Counted from the stretch's first letter, positions 36,776 to 49,934 are shown. The stretch: DNA of 64,000 nt from Eucommia ulmoides (GCA_016647705.1 JAENRU010000467.1:1-64000), one strand, 5' to 3'. Numbers and translations: made by a program. Notes: generated by a model from the sequence alone, not told the origin.

Positions 36776-37218
36776 GATAGCGTTTGGTTAGTGTTCCCAC
36801 TTTTCTCAATCCAACTGGGATAGGTTAGATTGGGTTGGGTTGGGTTGAGTTTAGAATTTTATTTCGTTTGGGGAACAGAATTGCACTTGGTAACGACAAT
36901 TTTTATTTTTTTTTTGCTAGAAATAGAATCGCGTTTGGTAACGATAAATTCCAAACAATCACTCAACTGAAGTCGACCGTGGATCTCATTAACATTACAA
37001 ATAATTCCGAGCGTGTCCATAAAGTTAGGTTCAATTTTTTGGGCACAAAAAAAAATAAAAAAAAAATAAATAAAAAAAATTGTTTCTCGTTTCCTTTTGA
37101 TTTTGAGAATCAATTCTCATTTTTTAGGTTGAGTTGGGTTGGGTTTTGTGTTGCCAAACGCGTTTCCAAAAATCAATCCCCGAATTTTTAGGTTGGGTTG
37201 GGTTAACCAAACGGGGCC
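36776..37218. mobile_element. PIF/Harbinger MITE, second copy
   Basis: The left end is GATAGCGTTTGGTTAG. The right end inverted is GGCCCCGTTTGGTTAACC and is followed by TAA (37219-37221), with CAA on the left (36773-36775). Subterminal 'tttggtaacga' and 'gggttgggttg' repeats resemble the organisation at 13781-14456, including the shared 'agaatcgcgtttggtaacga'. It belongs to the same broad family but has an AT-rich rather than GC-rich centre. Confidence 0.75.
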
Positions 37219-38350
37219 TAATTTTCTACTCATTTAGCCATTTATTATTGGGTTTAATAGCACCAAAACTATGGCACAACGGACAATTTGCATCACACCA
37301 GCCACCTTTGGTGGAGGACATCGAGACGCCGTCAGAGGTCATCCCCAAACGATTAACAACAATAGTGGTGGCTCTTAGGAACGCGATGAGCGATCTTGTA
37401 TGACCACCGGGAATGAGAATACTTTCCTGTACTTGAGGATTATCCTCCCTGCACCCTAGAAAGCAGCCACAAAAGGAGAGAACTACATATCAAGAGGCAG
37501 CCTCGGGTAGTATACAGTAAGATCGAGGATGCTACAAAGGCGTCTCTTTGTTGTTCGCAACTCAAATATCCATCAGGCATGAACTTCTGAGCCTGAGGCC
37601 AACTACTTCATGGGGCAAACCAGACATGAGGCATTAGGGCATCCATGATCGTACAATATCACGGGCTGACATCCAGCTGAATTTGAGGCTTAACTCTTGG
37701 TACTGACCAAAGTTTGTTACTCATATCTTGTCCATGAAACAGGAAGAGTCAAAATTCATGGGCCAGATGGAGTGATGCTTGCACCTATATTTTGATTTGT
37801 ACACAACCCCTTGGCCAATTGGGATTAAGCCTAAGAGAATAGGGAAAGGTTCATTTGGCCGATCTAAGGGCCGCGGGTAATAAAGAGAGAGAACGTGGGG
37901 GAAGAGAAAGGTTCGTGCGAATAGCTCCAGATTGAGGACCGCTTGGACCCTTTCTCGGAGAGCAGAAAGCGCAAAAACAACATGACATTGTCCCTTTGGT
38001 TCTCCTGGTGTAGCCGAGAATAAGGATCGACCGGCCACCACCTCTAAAAACAAGTTGCAAGGACGGAATACTCTGAGTTTTATTGGGACCAGTGGGATAC
38101 CATAGATAACTACTTCTAGTTGAGTGAATATCTTGGCAAGAGATGTCATCCCCAAAGGAGTGTCCATCGTGATGAGCAAGTGGAGGAATCGATGAGAGAG
38201 GATAGGCATCAAGTACCTCGGCTACGATCATAGAAGATTGCATGGTGTCATTATTGGTGGTTTTGGGTCCAGTTGAGAAACCCCTTAGTGCCCACGAATC
38301 CAATTCCATGAGAAAGGCCTACAAATTAGTATATGAGGTCTGCCGGCTGC
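37219..38350. other. Unrecognised GC-richer segment with overlapping frames
   Basis: This kilobase has a composition unlike its AT-rich flanks. It carries long overlapping minus-strand frames at 37721-38212 (163 codons) and 37851-38309 (152 codons). Neither shows a domain I can name. The plus strand near 37300-37400 could be a degraded Tat gag start, given the LTR-like sequence upstream. It may be the body of an LTR element or a captured fragment; I cannot decide. Confidence 0.35.
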
Positions 38351-39095
38351 GGTCACAATCTCATCATCCTCGATGGCCTCAAGGGGTTTCATCTACCACA
38401 TGATAACACGCGGATAATCACAGCCCTCGTCAACTAATTTACAATTGGGAAGATTCATATAGATGGGGACAGTTCTGTCGATATATGGTCTAATAAGTAG
38501 GACTTTTCAATAGGCCGGGCCTGACCAGTTCGGAAAACAAGATGCACGGTTGGACCCGAGCCCGGGCCTATTAGGCTTTTACTAGTCAACGAGTCATGGA
38601 TTGGAGGTGCCTGAGCCCGCCCAATAGATCCAAATCTTCGTGTACTCTGGCTCCGTACTGGGCCTTGAAGCTCGCATTGCAGGTCTTTTTTATTTTGAAT
38701 TTTAATTGGTTACAATGCCCGATGCACAAAATTAAGAGTTATTTTGAATGTCAAAATCAAAATAGTAATTGTCAAGTACATTGTACACACAAGGCTACTT
38801 AAATTAGTCTTTTACTCTTTCAAGACTCTAGTCCCTAACTTAATAGTTTTTAAGGTATTAAACATTTGTTTGTTTTTTGTCAGAAATATTTATCTCCAAT
38901 TAAATTTATTTTGTACTTTAAAATTATGTTTGTCTTTAAACCTTTTTTTTTTCAAAAATATTTCTCTTTAATTAAACTTATTTTAAACTTTTAAGTTATA
39001 TTTTTTATTTTAAAAATTCTTATAATTTTTATAATATTAAAAAATAAATTAAATTATTTTATCTAATAAAATTCAAATAGTGATATTTCTATTAA
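38351..39095. other. Spacer with palindrome and local duplication
   Basis: CCGAGCCCGGGCC (about 38557) and 'ggccgggcc' (about 38513) form short GC palindromes. A ~65-bp unit with 'aaatatttctctttaatta' is duplicated around 38884-39005. No gene was recognised. Confidence 0.4.
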
Positions 39096-40978
39096 GGATA
39101 TTTGTCGCTTTTCTCCCCTGTCTTTGTGCTATTAACCCGATATCTCCCTTGATATTTACTAAATACCAATCACCCTTTTTGACTGATTTTTATGTAAACA
39201 AACATAAATGTCCTTATCTTATTTAATACAATAATATTTATTTATTTTTTGAAATTTCACTAGTACCCTTATTAAAAAAAAAACTTTTACTCTTAATTTT
39301 TTTTTAACATTACATTAACGCCCAACCCCACCTCACCCACTGCCACCGCCACCATCGTCGTCAGTCTTCTTCTTCTTTATTCCCTCTCTCTCTCTCTCAG
39401 ATTCAGGTTGCATCTGTGTTGTGGCGCGTAGATCAGCATTGGATCTGTGCGCCGAAACACAGATCTGTGCTCCCTTATAAATCCAATTCAAACCCAAGTT
39501 TTTTCACCATTCAACAATCAAAAATCCAAGTTCAAGATTTTCAATTGTTTCGCAATTTCAACTTCCGGTCAAGAGATAAAAAGAAAAAATTAGCACTGTC
39601 GAAAAAATTGGATCGTCGTGGCCAGCATCGACCTCATCGAGGCACTCAAAGACCAGGGTTTCTGCAGATAAAACTACGCCCTGAGGTTCCTATAATAGCA
39701 AGTGATAAACAATTTGGCTTTTCATTAACGATCCCGAAGACTCGCTGCTCCGTTGAATCCTCTAATCACATCAAATGAGCAATGAAAGAGAAATGGGACT
39801 GAGAGAGAATTTGATGATAAAAGTGATAGACTTCAGTTGTTGTGGACCCAATATTGTTAACGTCGGTATTCTTATTCTTCCTCCTATATCTCTCTCCCTC
39901 CAAAATTTGGACTTGGATATGTGCTTCGACTCATAGATTAGTGCCAAATCTTTGCGTCGGAGCGCAGATCCAGTGAGGATTGAGAGAAAGGGAGAAAAGT
40001 AAAAAGACTGGCGGGATTGAGGACACTGTACTTTTTGTGTTAAAAAAGAAAATGATTTTAAAAAGATATAAAAAAAAAAATTAAAATAGGGATGTTAGTG
40101 TAAAAAAGGTAAAGTAGGAAAATAAATATATAAAAAAAATTACAGGGATATTTAAATTTTTTAATTTTTAATATTTTTATTATTCTTAAATGTGATGAAG
40201 CCAAAATTTGGTTCGTCAGATATGGGATTTTGGGATTAAGAATTAGGTGATTCTCCTATCTTAGTTTTCTACAAAATAATGCATCGCGGATAGACCTGTC
40301 AACGTTGCACCTCCGGTGTGAGAATCGGTAGATTTTTCTAAATTGGACAGAGTGTTGGCTAGGAAAAATAGTGCATACCTGACTAGACCCCATTTGGCTC
40401 ATATTTATAGACAATGAAAGACTTGTTTGGCAAGTCTTCCCTGAATCTTGGCCATTATCATTAATGTGACGAATTTAGTAGGATATGGAGTAATAAGTCG
40501 TTACTTAAAGAGTAATAACGACTTTGTCCTTAACAGGTAAGGGACGTTATACTTCTCCCGAGCAGGAATCACAGCAAAAATAAGTATCAGGACTCTGCGC
40601 CTTGATCGGGATATAGGTCCCAGGTTGATGGCCCGCCTTCTCTCGCCTAGTGATGTTCGGAGGTGTCTTGCTCGGGGAACATGGTCGGGTGAATATTCTC
40701 TTCTCGAGAGTAGCAACATTCTTGTGTGTTGTAGACTTCGTGGATGCATGTGCATGGCATATGCTTAGCAAAAACGTGGATCCAACTCGAATTCTCATTT
40801 GTCAAAATGGTTAAGGGTAAAGTTGTCATTATAATAACATTTCAGTAAAAAAAATTCCTATAGAGGAACTAAGTGGTCTTTGACAAAAAAAGATAAGGGG
40901 TTGACTGGTATTTAGTTAATGACATAGGAGATTTATTATTAATAACAAAATGGCAGGGGAGGTAAATGAAAAATACCC
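39096..40978. mobile_element. Foldback element, copy 3, interrupted by a solo LTR
   Basis: The left arm runs GGATATTTGTCGC, 'ctcccctgtc', 'tactaaatacca'. The right arm inverted runs GGGTATTTTTCAT, 'ctcccctgcc', 'aactaaatacca'. Matching continues inward with AT-rich and CT/GA-rich tracts toward a centre with 'gatctgtgcgccg' and 'acacagatctgtgc' repeats. The right arm is interrupted by a solo LTR (40193-40804). Without it the element is about 1.3 kb. Design matches the other two foldback elements, but the terminal sequence differs. The frame at 39416-39778 lies in the core and is unlikely to be a gene. Confidence 0.7.
40193..40804 (+). repeat. Solo LTR with AAATG target duplication
   Basis: The 612-bp unit begins TGATGAAGCC and ends ATTTGTCA. 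Perfect 5-bp AAATG copies lie at 40188-40192 and 40805-40809. A TATA-like 'catatttatagac' lies at about 40409. It interrupts the right arm of a foldback element, which independently confirms the limits. No internal region is present, so it is a solo LTR of an unassigned LTR retrotransposon. The intact duplication suggests it is not very old. Confidence 0.85.
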
Positions 40979-41156
40979 TTTTATTAATAGTAAAACAATT
41001 ACATCATTATTCATTAAAATTCACGAGGTAGTAATTAATAAATGTGGATAAGTAATTGCATTATTAAAAAATATTTACATCCCAACTCGGTTGGCACCTA
41101 CACATTGGACAATCATTTGCATTGTTATCAATAATGTTGGCGCGCACACACGCGCG

Positions 41157-41877
41157 TGATTATTTGTGTACGTGTTATTACATATCATATAATTTTTTTA
41201 CATACTTCTACAAAATAATAGTGAGTCAATATAGGCTGTATGTGTTTATAGGTGATAGATAGAAGCTCTGAGGGTTAGCTCTCTAAAACTTACAAAGAGA
41301 TTAAATTCAACTTGTGAGGGTGTGAATTATAACTTAAAACAGGTCGTTGTTTTAAGTAAGAGAATTGGAGCAAGGTATAAACATTAGTTTCCTTGTGAGT
41401 GATTGTATCAAAGTATAAACGCAACTTACTTTGTAAGAGAGTCTATAGGTATAAACACAACTTACCTTATGAGAGAGTAGCAAGACATAAAGATAGATTA
41501 TCTTGCAATAGTGTGAAATATGTATAAACGTAGCTTACATTTGATTGTAACAATCTAGTGTTCACTAAAGAAGAAGATCTGAATATTAGCGGATAGAAAT
41601 CTCCGAAGGAGCTCAGGAGAGTAGGCGTAAGTAAAGAGAGGCCTTGTCGAACTAATATAAATCATTTTGTATATATTGCCTTTCTCTATATATATTTATC
41701 TATGTGTTTGTGCTTTCATTATTTAATTATATATTCTATTTCACCTCTTTAACACATTCTTGACTTATTAATTGCTTAGTTGTGTTGTAAGCAGTAGAGT
41801 AAAAGAGATTAATAAACTACTAAGTTATTTTGAATATCCAATTCACCCCATCCATGTTGGATGGACTTGGACCAACA
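41157..41877 (+). repeat. 5' LTR of the Sirevirus-type fossil (partial)
   Basis: Matches 45857-46430 from 'gtgattatttgtgt' to the 'tatccaattcacc' tail, ending ACCAACA. It contains several 'gtataaacgcaacttac'-like internal repeats about 45-60 bp apart (41370-41560). Confidence 0.8.
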
Positions 41878-44299
41878 CATTCCACGAAGATGGTCACAAA
41901 GATGATGAAGAAAGCCTAGACTGTAACCAAGAGAAAAGCTTGGCACTCGTGACTAAGAACTTTCATCGGTTAGCCAAAGGTGCGTCCAAGAGGAAAAAAA
42001 AAAGTTCGAGACCATAAAAGTTGAATGTTTCAACTGCCACAAGACCGGTGAATTTCAATCTAACTACCCAGAGACCAAGAAGGAACTTAGACGCTAGAAA
42101 AAATAGCACTGCCGAAAAGGGAAGAAGACGACCATAAAAGGCCACTTGGGTTGACACGGATAGTATTGGCTCAAAAATTTCATCTAGTGAGGAGAAGACC
42201 ACAATGTTTTCCCTAATCAAAAATGGAGACGAGGTATGTGATGTAAGTTATTCAAATAATATTGAATACGATAAACTCTATGATTTATATGAGGAAATAG
42301 CAACGAATTTACAAAACAAAATTCTAGATTTTTTGCACTTAAGAAAATAGTTTCATCACCATCTGAGCGAGTCAAAAAATGTTTAAAATATTTCTCTCAC
42401 TAACAAAATTTATACTTTAAAGAAAAATTGTTTTTAATAAAACAATATGGAGCTGAAACTTAAAATCGAGGACCTTAAATCCACCGATTTTAAGTTCACT
42501 CTAGGAGTGGATAATTTGAAACTCATGTTGGGAAGTAAACAAGGTGTTCTCGACTGAGCTGGACCTACATATCAAACAGTTTCAAAACAAAAACAATTTT
42601 AAAAATTCTTTTTTGAAACCAAGAAAATGATTAACTACTTTCACTGTCTTAAAATTTGTAATTTGATTAAAGCATGCTCTAATAAGTCTCAACAAATCAA
42701 AAGGATTTGGGTACCTAAACGGACCCTAATTTTGCATACTAATCCTCTCGGACCCTTTTAGTACGGGTACTACTTAGGAATCATTTGAGGTGTGCCTTAA
42801 GGGTTGAAATGAAAACATCACTAAGCAAGTACAAGTGGTTCTTGGACCGTGGATGCTCACGGTACATAACAGGTGATAAATATAAGTGCGTATTTTAACA
42901 TCTAAAGATAGTGGTCATGTGACGTTCGGAGACAATTCAAAGGATAAAATCATTGGAATTGGTAATATAGGTAACTCCAAAACTATTATAGAAGATGTTT
43001 CACTTGTTAATAACCTTAAACATAACTTGCTTAGAATTAGTCAATTATGTGACAATGGTAATTGATTTACATTTAATAATGATATATGAATAATAGAAAA
43101 TTTTAACGATCATAAAAAATCTTATTCGTTGCATCTAGATTTCAAAACGTGTATAATTGCTCATTCAATGACATGGCATCTCAAAAGTTTACATGTTTAA
43201 GCACACTATCTAAATATATTTGACTATAGATAGACCCTTAGGACATGCTAGTATGGACTTAAAGAGGTTGTGGTTATAGAAAAATCTATGCATGCTCGAT
43301 TTGAAGAGTTTAATTCCTTTGTATCTAAAAAGTTTTTGGATGAGGATGTTACATGTGTTATAGAATTCTGATTGGACCACAGTGTTGAGAATAACATTGG
43401 AGAGGAGGATTCATATGATATTCATCCAACCGAGGAAAATGCGGATTTTTCCAAATCCATGAATAAGGTAATCGGGCACCATCTGGAGCTAACCGTCGAT
43501 GATATTCACCGTAGAGTAAGCACTCGCTCTTCATTGTGTAATCTAGTAAATAATGTTTTTTCTCCCAAATTTATGCTAAAAAAAAAAAATGGAAGAAGAG
43601 CAATAGATGATGAATCATGGGTCTTGGAAATACAAGAAGAGCTTAACCAATTTGAGCATCACAATGTAGGGACCTTAGTACCTAGGCCTAATGACCATCC
43701 CATAATTGGTACTAAATAAATCTTTGGAAATAAGAAAGATGAATTTGGAAATGTTACTAGAAATAAAGATATACTAGTTGTTCAAGGTTATAGTCAAGAC
43801 AAAGGAATTAACTATGAGGAAACCTATGCCCCCGTAGTTAAATTAGAAGCCATTACAATGTTGTTCGTTTTTTCTTGCAGTTGTAACTTTAGATTATTTT
43901 AGACGGGTGTCAAAATTACATTTCTAAATGGTTAGATTATGGAAGGATTATATGTGGAACAACCCTCAAGGTTCAAAAATGAAAATTCTCAGATTATGTG
44001 TTCAAATTTACAGAAGTTCATTATGGCCTCAAACAAGTCCCTAGAGCTTGGTATGAGTGGCTTAGCGATTTCTTAATTGAGAAAGGATTTAAATGAGCGG
44101 TTAGTGATCATACAATGTTTATTAAAAAATTTGGTTACAATATACTATTAGTGTAGATATATGTTGATGTATTTGGGACTACTAACGAGGATATTTTCCA
44201 AGAGCTTACGAAGAATGTGTAGGAATAGTTCAAGACGGGCATGATAGAATAGTTAAAGATGAGCATGAATAAAATTGGCTAAGAAAAAGAGTTATAATT

Positions 44300-46430
44300 A
44301 AAACAATATGAAGTCCCATTGACTGAACCCCTGCATCAATTACCTGAATAGGACAGTAGCCTAGAAAACAAATCATCCTAATCCGGTCGACTGATAGGAA
44401 GCTTTAATCAACCAATTCTAACAGTAGACCTTGATCTGAAACAAATACATGAAATTGGTAAATTGAATAAATGAATAGTCGATTAATTTGGAAAGTAGGC
44501 TCAAAAGTATTGATCGGTAAACCGATCAGTGGACAAATTGGGGAAGAATGCGTTTTACAAAGGCTGCACATGAACATAGGTAGATCGAATAAGGATTCGG
44601 TCCACCAATTATCAAAGTTTGTCTTGATATCTTGAACGAAATTCTAATTCAAACTTGAATTGAACACCAAATTGATTCAAACATGTTTCTAATGGTAAAT
44701 ATTTTATCTTTCAATTGAATCAATTATTCAAACTAAAAGATAATATCAATGGGTAAATCGTGAAAAATAAAGTTACCATTTTCTAAACCCTAAGTTGTAG
44801 CCCTTTTCGTAGCTACTTGTCTCCTGATGGATAGTTGCTCAAATTGGAAAAATCGGAATCTTGCAATGAGCATGTATTCATCAGATTTAATAGTCCTAAA
44901 GTTCAACTCGTTAATTACAAAGAATTCATTCTAATATCAAACTCATTTGCTCAAATCTAAAGCCTATAAATACCTTTTCATAAAACCTTTGAAAATAAGA
45001 GAAGAATCAATGAAATTAACATGCTATACATATTTTTAGAGTTTAATTTTAAAGCCTACAAATAACTTTTCATAAATCCAGAGAAAATAAGAGAAGATTC
45101 AACGAAATTAACACACTATACATATTTTTAGAGTCTAATTCTTGTTTGTTAAACACTCTTAGTACTACATTGAGATAAATAGTGTTGTAGAAAGACAATA
45201 TTTACTAAAAGAGTGGGGATTTGAGACAAACACTATAGTGTGACTTTATAAGAGAAATCTTCAAATCCAATTAGGGCTATCCTAGGGGAATTCTAGCTAA
45301 GATCAATTCAATTCAGGTATGATCTACTAGACTCATCCTAAACTTTATTGTTAGTTCGTTATGTACTTGTTTATACATTAATTGTGCTTATTTGTCTTTT
45401 TGTGGAATAATTTGTGAATATACTTGCATCTAGATCTATTTGTATTGATCACATCTTTAATTCTACATGTTATATATATTGTTGACTTAGTGATAATATG
45501 ATTTGCGATTTTATATCAAGCATTATAAGAGAAATTTTGCATGCACATTCAAATCTATCATTTTGAGAAAACCAAATGAACATTTATTAGAATCAAAGTG
45601 TTTTCTAATAAGATCAAGAAATTGTCAGATTTGGTAAATAAGACACAGGAAGAACTGGCACCGTGAGCGAGATTAAGTTACTCATCAAAATTTTAAATCC
45701 TAATTGGATGTTTTCACTGATTTTTCAAAGAGCTTTTTAATATATTGAAAATAGTCATACCTTCATATTGTAAAGTATCATAAATATTGAATATTGCACT
45801 TAAATTTATTAATTTGATTCTTTATATCACATGGACTTAATTGATTATGTCTTGTACGTGATTATTTGTGTGCTTGCTCTTAAATATCATATTTATTGTA
45901 TATACACTTCTAAAAGTAGTGTATCGATTCATAGGTGATTGATGGAAGCTCCGAGGGTTAGCTCATTAAAACTAATAAAATTAAACCTGTTAGGGTACAA
46001 ACTGTAGCTTAAAGCAAGGTGTTAATTTAAGTGAGAGAATTGTGACAAGGTATAAGTGTAATTTACCTTTCATGAGTGTATGAAAAGGTATAAGTACAAT
46101 TTACTTTTGAGTGTAACAATTTAGTCTTCACCGGCGAAGAAGATCAAAAAAATTGAGAATTAAAAATCTCCAAAAGAGTTTGGAGGAGTAGACGTAGACA
46201 AAGAGGGACTTTGCATGAACTACTATTAATCGTTGTGTTCGTACTATCTCTATCATTATCTTTGTTTGTATGCTTGTGATTTAATTCTTTGCTTGTATAT
46301 TATGTTGTATTTTTTTTAACACTTGTTCTTAATTGTCGTTTAAGTGTGCTTTGAAAAGTAAATAAAAAAATATATAAAAAAAAAAACTAATAAGCTATTT
46401 GTACTATCCAATTCATCCACATGGATGAAT
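44300..46430 (+). repeat. 3' LTR of the Sirevirus-type fossil
   Basis: The right end pairs with the 5' LTR. The left part holds TCGGTYRACCGA-like motifs (44370-44620) and corresponds in layout to the LTR at 6275-8521. A ~110-bp internal duplication ('agcctataaatac', 'agagaagaatcaa') lies at about 44955-45155. The exact left limit is uncertain. Confidence 0.65.
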
Positions 46431-47899
46431 GCCCCCGTTTCTAGAAATTGATGATACCACACAGATGTTAGTGTTATAAGAGAGAATTAATATTGCTTCA
46501 GACTGAACTCATTTTGTTCTTCCTTTTTTTAATCTCTTTATATTGTATTGAGCCAAAGTGCCTACCTTTTGTGCCTATTTTCATTTTGATTAATAAAAAC
46601 TATTTCCTTTATGGCATTTTTTTTTTTTTTTTTTTGTTATTTGACTTGCACATTTTGTATATTGGTTGTCATGACGTTTGTGAAAAACAATTCTTCACAG
46701 AGCCGAGTTGATGCGGTTCCAATTAGAATATATGTTACGCACTTTGTTTTGAACCGGTACTGACACTTGAAAATATGTTCATCCGAACGGGCTAAAATTG
46801 GTGTATTGAATTGGATGCTTACTCGTCCTCACTTAAAATGATTTTTCCTTGGTTTAATTTTCATTAGGGATTTTTGAAAAATTTTGGCATTTTCTTTCCG
46901 TCCTATGTCAGCACATTCATTTCAAATGAAGTGACCATATTTTTATTCCCAAAAGTGTGTAAACACCACAATCTATCCCGTCACCAACCCATTATAGTAT
47001 ATAGGTCTCATGTTGCATCTTTTTAATTTAAAAAATAGAAATAAACACAAAAATATATAATTAGCTTTATGATTAGTTGGAAAAATTTATTTCAATTTTG
47101 GTAAGCCTTTATGTGAAACAAATCTGACTTTCAATGGAATTTTAAAAAAGTTTTGACTTAATTGAAAATTAAAAAATTGTGATGATTACAGGGTATCATT
47201 TCGATTCCAGAATTTGCATGAGTGTATTAGTATTAATTTTATAGGGATGGGGCATATATTAGAAGTCCAATTTGATTTTTTGAAAGTCGGCCGTCTTATG
47301 TGTTAATTTCTCCAACTTTCAAAATCAATAGGGGCTCTTCTTGATTTAATTAATTTGTATATAAAATTAATTAAAACAAAATTTACAAATATTTTAATTT
47401 TGATAATCAATTAATTTTCTTAGAGCTATACTTGAATTATGAAATTCAATTGCATTATTTATTGTAAAAAATTGGAATTTAGAATTAAATTATACTTCAA
47501 TAAGGAGTTAATTGATTTTCTATAAATTAATCACTAATTTTTGTTGGTTTTGGAAATAATTATAATTTTATCATCAATGATATCTCATACTGACCAATTC
47601 AAAGATGACATGTGGCACTGTATTGATTTATTCATTTCAAAACTCTATGGAGATCTTAACTACTTTATAGGTAAGCTATTTATCATTTTTTAGAATGTAA
47701 TTTGGGGTAATAATGAATTCTAAACCCTAAAAATAGAAGTGTAACAAGTGCCCAATCCACAAATAGTTCAAGGACAAAAACAAATATGAGGTTTTCACTT
47801 AGGAAACACAATAATAAATACATTAAAAAGGGATATTATTGATATTTAAAATTGGTTAATATCTCGAGTTGGTTTAGCCAGAATCCACGTGTAATTTTC
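46431..47899. other. AT-rich spacer
   Basis: Contains a T run at about 46618-46635 and short frames only. No terminal repeats or coding family were recognised. Confidence 0.55.
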
Positions 47900-49130
47900 C
47901 TACTAAGATGAGGTGTTGAGTTTAGAGTTTAGGGTGGGGTCCTTAAGCACTATGTGGTTAGCGGTCAATCTTTTTGAAATTTGGGTTGAAGTCCAGAGTG
48001 TGTACCTGCACAAAGACCTACCAGGGTTGTGCCCGGTGAAGTCTCTCTAATGTGAAAGTAAGAGCTCGAGAGAAAAGGCTTTTGTATGCTTCTATTAGAC
48101 ATATGAGCATTACCTGGGGCATTCAATGCCTGAGTATTTATAGGAAATGAGAACAACTAGCATCGTAGAATTAAGACCCTGAGCGCGATTAATTAAGGTA
48201 ACTCAACGCGTAGTAATTCGGAGGGCGTGTGGGGAGATTAGACCATTAGGATTAGCTTTCTGGCCCATATGAGAAGCCCATAGATTGATCCAAATGATTT
48301 AAGGAGACTAGGCCTAGCCTACAGGTACAGCGGGGTTTACCCTTGTGGATTAGTTTCTTTGGAAGAGTGTCATGGTGAAAAGCTCATCAGCTTAGAGCGC
48401 TGGGAGGAAAATGGAATGTTGAATACGTCCAAGGATTCCCACTACCAGGGCCTTCAAGTAGTGTTAGAACGGAAGCTCGAAAGACAAACGAAAGCACAAG
48501 TGGCTTGCCTTGGGTGTTTACCAAGCGAGGGCAAGATGTTTGAACAGAGATCAGACAAACGAAAATAGGTCATCTCTTTACTGATTACCGACCAGAGGCA
48601 GCGCGGATGATCAAAGCTTGGCCAAAATCCCAAAGGGCCTTCCATTAGTAACTTCTGAGCTGAGGCAGTACGGTGGGGCGCAGCTTAGCCAAAACACATA
48701 GGGCTTTCTCTTTGGTAACTTCTGAGAAAAGGCAGCATGGCAAGACGCAACTTGGACAAAACCAAAAGGGCCTTTCCTTTGGTAACCGTCAGGCAGAGGC
48801 AACACGGCATATATAACTCAGCTAAAACCCAAAGGGCCTTCCTTTTGGTAACCGTCGAGCAAAGGAAGCTCTGCTGGACGGAAGTCAGATGAATTCACTG
48901 ACTTGTCGCTGATAGGACACATGAAACTTGAGGGGTCTTCCAGTTGGAACTTGCCGAGCTCAGGCAGCTCAGCTAATCGGAGGTCGGCCAGTTGTGCTTA
49001 TCTGACAAGGGGGTTCCTTCTCTTATTATGTGATGAGATGGCCGTTATGGAGGGAGCCCATCTGCCAAATGTGAATTGTCCTTAGCCAGGTGAACATCAA
49101 CCAAAATATCTAACATCAGATACAAATGAA
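47900..49130 (-). mobile_element. Tat-type Ty3/gypsy fragment: tandem array plus 3' LTR (minus strand)
   Basis: On the minus strand the LTR-like part (about 48550 down to 47900) has a strong TATA box (CCTATAAATACTC, about 48139 down to 48127). Downstream come 'ctctcgagctctta', 'gagagacttcacc' and 'tgtgcaggtac', the usual order of Tat LTRs. To its right lies a ~66-bp tandem array, which in Tat elements occupies the region before the 3' LTR. No coding part is visible. It is an old, partial fossil. Confidence 0.55.
48550..48905 (-). repeat. ~66-bp tandem repeat array
   Basis: Units with 'ccaaagggccttcc', 'ttggtaac' and 'gaggcagcacgg' recur with spacings of 66, 67 and 66 bp (marker positions about 48632, 48698, 48765, 48831). 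A degraded unit lies on each side. About five to six units are recognisable. Confidence 0.85.
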
Positions 49131-49449
49131 GACCCCTGAAACATATATAGATAGTCATCATTTATTGAATTGCGGGAGGACTTTTTACGAGAATAGTTTC
49201 ATGGGTAACAATTCTTCTAATTTCCAACTATAATTGTAAAGTATAAAATATCCTAAAATACCTTTAATTCCTTCAATGATTTCAAGATTTGAAGATAAAA
49301 ATGAAGGTTCGATTTCAAAGAATAAACACGTTTAAAAAGGTGTCTTAATTAAACTACTCTCTCCTTCAAATTGTATTTCAATCCTCACATTTTTCTTACA
49401 TTTTTTGGCCTTTTATTTTTCTGTTCTCCTCTAACATATAGTTTCAAGA

Positions 49450-49929
49450 ACCCTGATGGCAGTGGTTCTCACCATGCCTCATACACATGCCTAATAATGG
49501 GCAAAAATGGATTCGTTTAGGAAATGTGGATTAATGGGCTTAATTTGATAGGCCCAACACACAAAAAGGAAAAAGAACATGAATCTAAATTGGGATGGCC
49601 CATGGAAGATCTGGAATGATCATGCCCAAGCATACAAGCATACAAACGGGCTCACCATAACTTAAATATAGAGGATATCCAAGAGAACGTTAGGGTAGTT
49701 AAGATCATGAGGAAATTCTTGGTGATCAGGTATTCTTACTCTATAAATATTGTAAGTTTTAGGCAAAAATAGTGATGCATTGATATATCATTAAAATGAT
49801 TGATTAACTTATTCTCACTCCGGAGAATATTTAGCTGATATCACACCTGTATCCCAAGTATTAATCCTAAGTACTGCTAGTGTTATTCAGGGCTTTAGGA
49901 GTTGGAGTAGCTGATGAAATTTGGCAGCA
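49450..49929 (+). repeat. 5' LTR of the Tat element
   Basis: Ends ..TTGGCAGCA five bases before the primer-binding site. TATA-like 'ctctataaatattg' lies at about 49739-49752. The left limit is estimated, since no second LTR is available for comparison. Confidence 0.6.
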
Positions 49930-49934
49930 TTATT

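Larger units (their letters stand above)
41157..46430 (+). mobile_element. Sirevirus-type Ty1/copia fossil with both LTRs
   Basis: The partial 5' LTR (41157-41877) and longer 3' LTR (about 44300-46430) are collinear, sharing 'gaagctc.gagggttagct', 'gaagaagatc' and 'tatccaattca'. Parts seen are the gag C-terminal zinc-knuckle zone (about 41890-42230), protease region (42830-43110), and RT with VVQGYSQDKGINYEETYAPV (about 43770-43830), VHYGLKQVPRAWYEWL (about 44010) and an IYVD block near 44160. Motifs and LTR tail fit the Sirevirus (SIRE/Maximus) lineage. It is heavily broken with many breaks, and LTR divergence is larger than in the 27443 element, so it is older. Confidence 0.8.

Noticed and set aside
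36830-37210. 'gggttgggttggg' runs resembling telomeric repeats
   Set aside because: The plant telomere unit is TTTAGGG. Here GGGTTGGGTT is subterminal sequence of a Harbinger MITE.
48359-49085. Several 60-69-codon frames on both strands
   Set aside because: They fall in a Tat-like LTR and its 66-bp tandem array, and repeat structure explains them.
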